The position numbers were made by a program, and so were the translations under genes. From Oscillospiraceae bacterium (GTDB lineage Bacteria; Bacillota; Clostridia; Oscillospirales; Oscillospiraceae), in assembly GCA_017399325.1 (NCBI GenBank), contig JAFQDY010000144.1, positions 1-11,840 of the forward strand: a DNA stretch of 11,840 nt. Reading direction: 5' to 3'. Of the stretch, positions 5,849 through 11,840 are shown in pieces. Below the pieces are notes generated by a model. It was given only the letters and a program-made list of their open reading frames with translations, was not told the DNA's origin and made no database searches. Numbering within the stretch: position 1 is the first letter of the stretch; each line of letters opens with the position of its first letter.

Positions 5849-6898
5849 ATGAGTGATTTTTCCAATCTCGATACCAATTTCAAGGTCGAGACCAAAATCA
5901 AAGAAGAGGGCATCTGCTTTCACGATGTCAGAGAGGAGCCGTTCAAAATTTACGGTGTATTCTTTGATAACGGTCGCTTCAGAAGAATTCCCACAGAGGT
6001 GGCCAAAACTGTTAACGAAACGGTGTTGGCTCTGCATTCCCATACTGCCGGCGGCCGCGTCCGCTTTATGACCGACAGTCCCTATATCGCCATCCACGCA
6101 AAGATGGGCAGCATCGTGAAAATGGAGCATATTCCCTTGACCGGCTCCGGCGGCTTTGATATGTATATGGGTCACGGCCCGGAGCGTTATGTCAAAACCT
6201 TCGTGCCGCCTTACGATATGACCGATGGCTACGAATCCATTTTCCGTTGCGGATCCTCCGCAATGCGGGAAGTGACCATCAATTTTCCTACCTACAGTTC
6301 TGTGCTTGAACTGTACATTGGCCTGAAGGAGGGGGCACAGATCCTGCCTCCCAGACTCTATGCCATTGAAAAGCCTATCGTCTATTACGGCTCTTCCATC
6401 ACCCAGGGAGGCTGCGCATCCCGTCCCGGCAATACCTATCAAAATGTGATCACCCGCAGATTGGATGCCGACCATATTAACCTTGGCTTCTCCGGCAGCG
6501 CTCGTGGCGAGACCTCTATGGCAGAGTATATTGCCGGCTTGGAGATGTCTGCATTTGTCTATGACTACGACCACAATGCGCCCACCTTGGAGCATTTGCA
6601 GAAGACCCACGAACCCATGTTCAAAATCATACGACAGGCTCACCCGGATATTCCCATCGTTTTTATGACAAAGCCGATATACAAGCTGCCCGAATCCGAT
6701 CCGTGCCGGCAGACCATCAAAAAGACCTACGAGAACGCCCTTGCCGCCGGCGACGAGAATGTCTACTTCTTAGACGGCACGGCCCTGATGGAAATGGCCG
6801 GCTACGACGGCACGGTAGACGGCACCCACGCAAACGATCTGGGCTTTGCTTCTATGGCAAAAGCCGTTGGGGATGTACTGGAACAGGTGCTGAAATAA
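5849..6898 (+). CDS. SGNH/GDSL hydrolase with N-terminal accessory domain
   Basis: A 349-residue two-domain enzyme. Residues about 25-170 form a beta-rich accessory domain like that found in front of carbohydrate-related SGNH hydrolases. The catalytic domain shows all blocks in order: block I YYGSSITQGG (179-188, nucleophile Ser183), block II Gly in FSGSARGE (Gly216), block III Asn in YDYDHNAP (Asn243), and block V DGTH (Asp324, His327). The catalytic triad is complete. Such enzymes usually deacylate or deacetylate sugars or lipids. No signal peptide is visible, so it is probably cytoplasmic although its partner gene encodes a lipoprotein. The ATG at 5849 follows GTGAGG. It sits 26 bases after the metallopeptidase gene and is closed by a strong terminator, which makes it the last gene of that operon. 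Substrate cannot be told from sequence. Confidence 0.9.
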   Translation: MSDFSNLDTNFKVETKIKEEGICFHDVREEPFKIYGVFFDNGRFRRIPTEVAKTVNETVLALHSHTAGGRVRFMTDSPYIAIHAKMGSIVKMEHIPLTGSGGFDMYMGHGPERYVKTFVPPYDMTDGYESIFRCGSSAMREVTINFPTYSSVLELYIGLKEGAQILPPRLYAIEKPIVYYGSSITQGGCASRPGNTYQNVITRRLDADHINLGFSGSARGETSMAEYIAGLEMSAFVYDYDHNAPTLEHLQKTHEPMFKIIRQAHPDIPIVFMTKPIYKLPESDPCRQTIKKTYENALAAGDENVYFLDGTALMEMAGYDGTVDGTHANDLGFASMAKAVGDVLEQVLK

Positions 6899-6903
6899 AT
6901 ATT

Positions 6904-6932
6904 AAAGGACGAAGGCAACTTCGTCCTTTTTT
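6904..6932 (+). terminator. Intrinsic terminator after the SGNH hydrolase gene
   Basis: Perfect 11-bp stem (6904-6914 with 6919-6929) closed by a GCAA tetraloop of the stable GNRA class and followed by T residues to 6932. It closes the lipoprotein/SGNH operon six bases after the stop codon. Confidence 0.93.
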
Positions 6933-6953
6933 CTCGCTCCGACACAATACACG

Positions 6954-6988
6954 CCCTTTCAACATAGTTTGAAAGGGAAGGGGGTGAG
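6954..6988 (+). promoter_or_regulatory. Hairpin directly before the ribosome binding site of the membrane protein gene
   Basis: CCCTTTCAA (6954-6962) pairs perfectly with TTGAAAGGG (6969-6977) around a six-base loop. Three bases later comes a very strong site, GGGGGTGAG (6980-6988), ahead of ATG 6992. The hairpin could stabilise the mRNA or be an operator or processing site. I see no good promoter between the upstream terminator (6932) and this gene. Confidence 0.4.
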
Positions 6989-6991
6989 ATA

Positions 6992-7381
6992 ATGAATTGC
7001 TGCAGATATAATTGCGTTTACCTTTCTGTGATCGTGGCCCTGCTGGCAGGTGTTGCCCTTGGCGTACTGTATGCTCTGGGATTCTTAACAACGGGCGTCG
7101 TATTCTGGGTGTATCTGGCGACAGCGGTTTTGACGCTTTTGCTGCTGCCTGTTTACTCTGCCATCGACGGAGCAAAAATGGGATGCACATGCGTCGGGAA
7201 CTACCGCGGTTTGGTGATAGGTCTGGCCATCGCAACCATCGTTGCGGCCGTGGTCGGCCTGATCGTGGCGCTTGTTTCTACTGTGGTCGTGATCAGCATT
7301 GTGCTGGGTATTGCAACTTTCCTGGTGGTGTTTCTGCTGGGTGTGCTTGTGTGCCTGTCTAACTGCTTCTGCCGCAACTGA
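6992..7381 (+). CDS. Small four-helix membrane protein with cysteine-rich ends
   Basis: A 129-residue, very hydrophobic protein with four predicted membrane segments (about 9-30, 36-56, 72-95 and 97-121). Cysteines cluster outside the helices: 3, 4 and 8 at the N-terminus, a CTC motif (65-67) in the middle loop, and 121, 125 and 127 at the C-terminus. With four helices both termini and the middle loop lie on the same face, so the clusters could form a metal site, disulphides or acylation sites together. I do not recognise a named family. The start has an exceptionally strong ribosome binding site (GGGGGTGAG) just after a hairpin. The gene is bounded by a terminator upstream and a hairpin downstream, so it seems to be its own unit. 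A link to the adjacent ABC transporter is only positional. Confidence 0.8.
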   Translation: MNCCRYNCVYLSVIVALLAGVALGVLYALGFLTTGVVFWVYLATAVLTLLLLPVYSAIDGAKMGCTCVGNYRGLVIGLAIATIVAAVVGLIVALVSTVVVISIVLGIATFLVVFLLGVLVCLSNCFCRN

Positions 7382-7398
7382 TCGATCCTATACACGCA

Positions 7399-7422
7399 AA
7401 CACCACCCACAGGGGTGGTGTT
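7399..7422 (+). terminator. Hairpin after the membrane protein gene, weak terminator
   Basis: A perfect 10-bp stem (7399-7408 with 7413-7422; loop ACAG) lies 17 bases after the stop codon. The tail is TTAAAATTTATT rather than a clean T-run, so termination may be incomplete and some transcripts may continue into the ABC transporter gene. Confidence 0.5.
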
Positions 7423-7447
7423 AAAATTTATTACATCGAAAAAATTG

Positions 7448-7476
7448 TTGAAACAAGAATCAAATTCATATATAAT
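7448..7476 (+). promoter_or_regulatory. Near-consensus sigma-A promoter of the ABC transporter gene
   Basis: TTGAAA (7448-7453) and a perfect TATAAT (7471-7476) are exactly 17 bases apart. Transcription would start near 7483, leaving a leader of about 20 bases with GGGAGG. A short palindrome, TTGTT-ga-AACAA (7445-7456), overlaps the -35 and could be a repressor site, though five-base arms may be chance. Confidence 0.85.
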
Positions 7477-7504
7477 TGTACTATCATAAAAGGGAGGTAT
7501 GTGT

Positions 7505-10462
7505 ATGCTTCAGGTTAAAAATCTTACGAAAATATACAAGCCCAAAAACGGCGCGGAAGTCAGAGCGCTGGATGATGTTACATTGTCATTCCCCGAAACA
7601 GGTATGGTGTTCCTGCTTGGTAAAAGCGGCAGCGGTAAGTCTACGCTTCTGAATGTGTGTGGCGGTTTGGATTCGCCAACATCCGGTGAGATCATTGTCA
7701 AGGGACGCAGCAGCAAAAATTTCTCACAAAACGATTTTGACAGTTACCGCAATACCTTTATCGGCTTCGTGGTCCAGGAGTATAATATCCTCAATGAGTT
7801 CTCCGTTGAGGACAATATCGCTTTGGCGCTGGAACTGCAGAACAAGCCCAAGGATAAAGCCGCGGTAGAGCAACTTCTGTCCGAAGTTGACCTGACCGGC
7901 TATGCAAAGCGCAAGCCCAACACCCTGTCCGGCGGTCAGAAGCAGAGGATCGCCATCGCCAGAGCGCTGATCAAAAAGCCGGAGATCATTATGGCGGACG
8001 AGCCTTCCGGCGCATTGGACTCCGCAACGGGCAAACAGGTCTTTGAGACCCTGAAAAAACTCTCCAAAGACAAACTGGTGCTGGTAGTGTCCCACGACCG
8101 AGACTTTGCCGAACTCTACGGCGACCGGATCATCGAACTGATGGACGGCAAGGTGATCTCCGACGTTTCCAAAACCAAGGAAAAGCAAACGGCCGTTACG
8201 GAAAATGTGGATAATATGGGTGATGTGCTTTGCGTGAAGAAAGGCGCATCCCTTACAGAGAAAGACTTCGCAGAAATCAAAAAATTCCTGGCCGAATCCG
8301 ACGGCGATGTGATCATTGCCTCCGGCAAAAAAGAGGTCAAGGAATTCAAGAAGGTCAGCCGCATCACCGACGAGGGCGAACGGGAAGTGTTCCGCAAAAC
8401 CGGTGAAACCGCCCTGAAGGCTTACACACCTGCCGACAGTAAATTTATCCGTTCCAAACTACCTATGCGCCATGCCATCAAGATCGGCCTTTCCGGTATG
8501 AAGAGCAAGCCTGTGCGTCTGTTCTTTACGATCCTTTTGTGCGTGTTGGCATTTACTATGTTCGGCCTTCTGTCCACCATGACCGTGTATGACAGCGAGC
8601 CCACCTTCAAGGAGACTTTGATGAACTCCGATAAGGACGTGGTAAGCGTCATGAAGCAGTATAAGGTCACCACCTCCTGGTACAATATGGGCCAGTTGCA
8701 GCATTCCTATGAGGGCAGAATGGAAGCCCGCTTTACCGAACAGGATATTGATCAGTTCAAAAATACATACGGCACCGATGCTTTTGGCGGTGTCAGAACC
8801 TATCTTTCTTATAGCGTAGTTTCCACAACAGCGCCTTACTGGATGAATCAAATTGATGTGGTAGGTTACCTGGCTGAGAATAACGCCCTGCGCAATAGAA
8901 TTGAGGGCGCGTACCCGGAAAAAGACGATGAGATCTGCATTTCTTCCTATATGGCTGATGTGCTGGTCAATTGCCAGACCTATGACGATAAGGGCACCGC
9001 AACCCAGTTCGCATCCCGTCAGGACCTTATCGGCAAAACACTCCGCGTCCAGGAGCAGGATTACAAGATCACAGGTATTTTAGATAGCGGCATCATCGCC
9101 CAAAAGTATGAAGAACTGAAAAACAGCGAGAACAGCACCAATCACAGATTGCTCAACGCTCTGCAGCAGGAACTCAGCGACGGATTGCACCTGGTGGCCT
9201 TTACCACCCGTCCCACCCTGGAAAAGATCGCTCAGCGAAACGGTATGATGGGCTATGAGAAGTATGACTACCGCCGCGCAGCCGTTGAAGTCCATTTGAA
9301 CGGTGAGGTCCCCGTGCCCGAATACGGCAACACCGCTTATGCCGCCTTCTCCGAAATTCAGAGCAGCAAGAAGGCAGTTTTCATCGATCCTGACAAAACC
9401 ACCGTTGAAGATGGCGAGGTCGTCATCAACGAATATGTGTTCTACGAGTATTTGGCAAGGATCTACGAAACAAAAGCCAACGAACTGGATTGGGAAAAAG
9501 ATCAGCAAAAGTATGAATCCTATTGGCAAATTATCGACCTGTGCTACAACCAGTCTTCCGGTGGCAAACGGATCTGGGATGAGGACAAGAAGGAAGAAAA
9601 CTTCATAGCCTTCTCCGCAGAAGAACTGGCAGCCAACCGGGATAAGATCTTTGCCAGAATAAAGGATGATCAGATCGATGTGATGGTCGCTATGCGTATC
9701 TACGATGAGCAGCAGGGTATGGCAACCGGTGAAACCCTGAATTTGAAGGTAGTCGGTATCATCCCCGGAACACGGGAAACCTCCTATACACAGTATGCCT
9801 ACCTGACCGACGACACTGCAAATACTCTGTGGGAGACCCAAAAGGGCAGTCTTGAGTATTATGAGGAGTACGAAAGCAAGTACGTAGAACCGGCAGACGC
9901 CCTGTACTCCGTTGCATTCCTGCCTTATGACCACTCTGCAGAACGGACAAACGCATTCTGGGAACTGTATGCCAATAACGAATACGGCACTGATGACAGC
10001 ATTCTGATCCCCACAGGCTCCTTCATTGACACGCTGAGAATGGTGGATGATACCGTCCAGTCTATGTCCAAGGTGTTTCTGTACGTTGGTTTGGTGCTTG
10101 CAGTGTTTGCAGCGCTTTTGTTCTCCAACTTTATTTCTGTCTCCATTTCTCAGAAGAAGAAAGAGATCGGTATTCTGCGGGCCATCGGCGCAAAGGGTTC
10201 CGATGTATTCAAGATTTTCTTCTCGGAATCCACGTTTATTGCCGTTTTGTGCATTCTGATCTCCAGCGTGGCAAGTTACTTTATCTGCGGATACTTGAAT
10301 GTATCTCTGGCGGAAAACATCGGCGCATCCTTGCTGGTGTTCGGGATCCCGTCCTTTGCAATGCTCTTTGGAATTGCAGCATTGACGGCAGTTCTGGCAA
10401 CATTCTTCCCTGTGAACAGCGCAGCGAGAAAGAAGCCCATCGATTCCATCCGTTCCGTATAA
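7505..10462 (+). CDS. Fused ABC transporter ATPase-permease, MacB/FtsX type
   Basis: A 985-residue protein joining an ATPase and an FtsX-type permease. In the ATPase (1-220), Walker A GKSGSGKST is at 39-47, the Q-loop Gln is 91, LSGGQ is at 141-145, Walker B IIMADE is at 161-166 with catalytic Glu166, the D-loop SGALD is at 168-172 and the switch His is 197. All are intact. A charged linker (about 220-320) leads to the first membrane helix (about 338-358), then an extracellular region of nearly 500 residues, then three helices (about 857-880, 908-930, 946-968) with KKEIGILRAIGAKGSDVFKIFFSES, the FtsX-domain coupling segment. Topology fits type VII transporters, which move no substrate through the membrane but transmit force to periplasmic or surface partners, or export peptides. 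Start ATG 7505 has GGAGG seven bases upstream; ATG 7499 is too close. Single-gene unit. Substrate unknown. Confidence 0.93.
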   Translation: MLQVKNLTKIYKPKNGAEVRALDDVTLSFPETGMVFLLGKSGSGKSTLLNVCGGLDSPTSGEIIVKGRSSKNFSQNDFDSYRNTFIGFVVQEYNILNEFSVEDNIALALELQNKPKDKAAVEQLLSEVDLTGYAKRKPNTLSGGQKQRIAIARALIKKPEIIMADEPSGALDSATGKQVFETLKKLSKDKLVLVVSHDRDFAELYGDRIIELMDGKVISDVSKTKEKQTAVTENVDNMGDVLCVKKGASLTEKDFAEIKKFLAESDGDVIIASGKKEVKEFKKVSRITDEGEREVFRKTGETALKAYTPADSKFIRSKLPMRHAIKIGLSGMKSKPVRLFFTILLCVLAFTMFGLLSTMTVYDSEPTFKETLMNSDKDVVSVMKQYKVTTSWYNMGQLQHSYEGRMEARFTEQDIDQFKNTYGTDAFGGVRTYLSYSVVSTTAPYWMNQIDVVGYLAENNALRNRIEGAYPEKDDEICISSYMADVLVNCQTYDDKGTATQFASRQDLIGKTLRVQEQDYKITGILDSGIIAQKYEELKNSENSTNHRLLNALQQELSDGLHLVAFTTRPTLEKIAQRNGMMGYEKYDYRRAAVEVHLNGEVPVPEYGNTAYAAFSEIQSSKKAVFIDPDKTTVEDGEVVINEYVFYEYLARIYETKANELDWEKDQQKYESYWQIIDLCYNQSSGGKRIWDEDKKEENFIAFSAEELAANRDKIFARIKDDQIDVMVAMRIYDEQQGMATGETLNLKVVGIIPGTRETSYTQYAYLTDDTANTLWETQKGSLEYYEEYESKYVEPADALYSVAFLPYDHSAERTNAFWELYANNEYGTDDSILIPTGSFIDTLRMVDDTVQSMSKVFLYVGLVLAVFAALLFSNFISVSISQKKKEIGILRAIGAKGSDVFKIFFSESTFIAVLCILISSVASYFICGYLNVSLAENIGASLLVFGIPSFAMLFGIAALTAVLATFFPVNSAARKKPIDSIRSV

Positions 10463-10468
10463 TCCAAT

Positions 10469-10499
10469 AAAAGAGGGGTGCTTTGCACCTCTCTTTTTT
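10469..10499 (+). terminator. Intrinsic terminator after the ABC transporter gene
   Basis: An 11-bp stem (10471-10481 with 10485-10495, one G-T wobble, TTT loop) is followed by a T-run to 10499. It begins about ten bases after the transporter stop codon. Confidence 0.92.
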
Positions 10500-10534
10500 C
10501 GACAAAATTCTTCAAAAAGGAATGTGTTTCCGTC

Positions 10535-10563
10535 TTGCATTTCACAGGGACTTCTGCTATAAT
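10535..10563 (+). promoter_or_regulatory. Strong promoter of the DUF3048 lipoprotein gene
   Basis: TTGCAT (10535-10540), a 17-base spacer and TATAAT (10558-10563) with the extended element TGC (10555-10557). Transcription starts near 10570, about 28 bases before ATG 10598. The upstream in-frame ATG at 10478 lies inside the preceding terminator and before this promoter, so it is not the start. Confidence 0.88.
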
Positions 10564-10597
10564 ATCGGGGAACATATTGCGAAAGGAAAGAAACATA

Positions 10598-11710
10598 ATG
10601 AAGCGTATTTTAGTTTTGATTTTAACACTTTGTCTGCTTCTGTCCTGCTTCGTTGGATGCAAGAAGAAAAAGAATGAGACCCCCACTGGCGAATCCAGCA
10701 GTGAAAGCACCACAGAAAGCAGTGAAACTACAACTGAAAGCAGCGAGACCACGACGGAAGAGGAAGAGGTATATGCTTATACCCATCCTTTGACCGGTGA
10801 ACCGCTGAAGGAGCCATGGTCCGGCCACATTGTTGCCGTTATGACCAATAACATCGAGAAGTCTATGCCCCAGCACGGTTTGAGCCAGGCTGATATCGTT
10901 TTCGAGATGGAAGAAGAGGGCAGCATCACCCGTAATATGGCGCTGTTCTCAGACCTTTCCGATGTTGGACCTATCGGTTCTATCCGCAGCGCAAGAACAT
11001 ATTTTGTCAGTTTAGCTGCCGCTTATGATGCTTACCTGGTCCACTGTGGCACAAGTAATCATGCCTACGGCGGTAAATATGACCAGTCTGGCCATAAGGT
11101 TTCCAATTGGAAAGATATCGACCAGCAGCACGGCAAAAACACCAATTATTTCTATCGCGATAAAGACCGCAATAATGCCGGTTACGGTTGGGAACACACC
11201 CTGTTTACTTCCGGTGAGAAACTCTACAGCGCGATCAAGGACAAGGCTCAGAGCGTACCTACCGGTGAAAATGGCGACTTCGGTTTGCAATTTGCCGATG
11301 ATGTTGTTTTAAACGGCGAAAAGGCCGAGAGCATCACCATCAAATTCAAGGGCACAAGAAAGACCGGTTTTGAGTACGATGCCGCAACCAAACTCTACAA
11401 GAGAATCCAGCACGGCAAGGATAGCATTGACGGCAATACCAATGAAGCCGTATACTTCAAGAATGTGATCGCTATCTATACCAAGCAGTGGCGTTGCAGC
11501 TGCGGCAGCTCGCACCAGTTCTACAATACCATCGGCAGCGGTGACGGCTATGCCGCTATCAACGGTCAGATCATTCCCATCAAGTGGTCCCGCGAAGATG
11601 TAAACAGCCCCTACACTTACACCCTGGAAGACGGCTCTCCTCTGATTCTGAATGTAGGCACAACTTATGTTGCCTTCGCAGGCGAGAAGTATCCCATCGA
11701 ATATAAGTAA
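10598..11710 (+). CDS. yerB: DUF3048 (YerB-like) lipoprotein
   Basis: A 370-residue lipoprotein of the YerB family. The signal peptide (MKRILVLILT onward) ends in a lipobox at FVGC with lipidated Cys21. Residues 22-57 form a Ser/Thr/Glu-rich stalk containing ESSETTT twice, which holds the folded part away from the membrane. The DUF3048 domain follows from about residue 60: PLTGEPL, VAVMTNNIEKSMPQHGLSQA, DIVFEMEEEGSITRN and GPIGSIRSAR are its characteristic conserved segments. The C-terminal part carries the expected GDGYAAINGQIIPIKWSRED and LNVGTTYVAFA pattern. Length is normal for the family. The start is supported by GAAAGGAAAG and a strong promoter; a terminator-like hairpin follows the gene. 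The molecular function of DUF3048 is not established to my knowledge. The gene symbol reflects family resemblance to Bacillus YerB, not proven orthology. Confidence 0.9.
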   Translation: MKRILVLILTLCLLLSCFVGCKKKKNETPTGESSSESTTESSETTTESSETTTEEEEVYAYTHPLTGEPLKEPWSGHIVAVMTNNIEKSMPQHGLSQADIVFEMEEEGSITRNMALFSDLSDVGPIGSIRSARTYFVSLAAAYDAYLVHCGTSNHAYGGKYDQSGHKVSNWKDIDQQHGKNTNYFYRDKDRNNAGYGWEHTLFTSGEKLYSAIKDKAQSVPTGENGDFGLQFADDVVLNGEKAESITIKFKGTRKTGFEYDAATKLYKRIQHGKDSIDGNTNEAVYFKNVIAIYTKQWRCSCGSSHQFYNTIGSGDGYAAINGQIIPIKWSREDVNSPYTYTLEDGSPLILNVGTTYVAFAGEKYPIEYK

Positions 11711-11790
11711 AATGATCAACTCCCCGACGAAGGGCAGCGCGCCATAGTGATAAAATGGTTTTGAACGGCCCCTTTTTCGCTTAACCGCAC

Positions 11791-11828
11791 AAAAAATTCC
11801 CGAAATGCGTCAGCATTCCGGGAATTTT
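11791..11828. terminator. Terminator-like hairpin after the DUF3048 gene, possibly bidirectional
   Basis: Arms 11793-11808 and 11813-11828 pair over 16 positions with one A-C mismatch around a GTCA loop. The outer ends are A-run and T-run, so it can terminate from both sides. It lies 80 bases after the stop codon; the interval 11711-11790 holds no supported gene. Confidence 0.75.
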
Positions 11829-11840
11829 GTTGTTTGTTAA

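Noticed and set aside
5801..6643. Minus-strand frame of 280 codons opposite the SGNH hydrolase
   Set aside because: Overlaps the complete SGNH gene and the operon junction; composition is that of a reverse-strand shadow.
9080..10540. Long minus-strand frame of 486 codons opposite the ABC transporter
   Set aside because: It lies wholly antisense to a gene with intact family motifs, runs through that gene's terminator, is oddly rich in Cys and His, and shows no recognisable domain. It is a codon-usage shadow.
10681..10765. Imperfect tandem repeat encoding ESSETTT units
   Set aside because: It is explained by the Ser/Thr/Glu-rich stalk of the lipoprotein and shows no sign of a mobile or regulatory element.
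11751..11756. TAAAAT as a -10 element for a gene beyond the window
   Set aside because: No -35-like hexamer lies 16-18 bases upstream and no start codon with a binding site follows inside the window.

Overview
The window looks like chromosomal DNA of a Clostridia-type Bacillota, probably a gut-associated Oscillospiraceae or Ruminococcaceae-like lineage. This rests on sequence style only: strong purine-rich ribosome binding sites, sigma-A promoters with 17-base spacers, two Gram-positive-type lipoproteins, an HxH/CxxC module common in Clostridial surface proteins, a DUF3048 (YerB) lipoprotein and an orotate-phosphoribosyltransferase-like protein of the kind found in that group. No 16S or other taxonomic marker is present. 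All ten supported protein genes and the single tRNA lie on the plus strand.

Layout. Positions 1-473 hold a tRNA-Cys gene with a strong terminator. Downstream is a structured stretch carrying one exact 19-base copy, one diverged copy and one inverted partial copy of the tRNA 3' end, which may be scars of site-specific integration or a palindromic element. Positions 474-3684 hold five small genes: an XRE-type regulator with a C-terminal PF-repeat domain, a PyrE-like phosphoribosyltransferase with an altered PRPP loop, an unrecognised 127-residue protein, a C39-like cysteine peptidase without signal peptide, and a membrane-anchored protein with a period-5 glycine repeat. The XRE gene and the membrane-anchored gene look AT-richer than the later genes.

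Positions 3726-6898 look like a two-gene operon ending in a clean terminator. It encodes a large lipoprotein with Cys/His modules and a HELFH zinc-metallopeptidase motif, then an SGNH/GDSL hydrolase. Positions 6992-7381 encode a four-helix membrane protein with cysteine-rich ends. Positions 7505-10462 encode a fused ATPase-permease of the MacB/FtsX type under its own near-consensus promoter. Positions 10598-11710 encode the DUF3048 lipoprotein under an extended -10 promoter, followed by a terminator.

Working together. From 3726 onward the theme is the cell envelope: two lipoproteins, a protease, a possible esterase, a membrane protein and an FtsX-type exporter or mechanotransmission transporter. 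Promoters and terminators divide this into at least three transcription units, so functional coupling beyond the metallopeptidase/SGNH pair is speculative. I see no integrase, transposase, CRISPR array, reverse transcriptase or recognisable defence effector. The best candidates for something undescribed are the tRNA-linked palindromic element, the membrane-anchored period-5 repeat protein beside an intracellular C39-like peptidase, and the metallopeptidase/SGNH pair.
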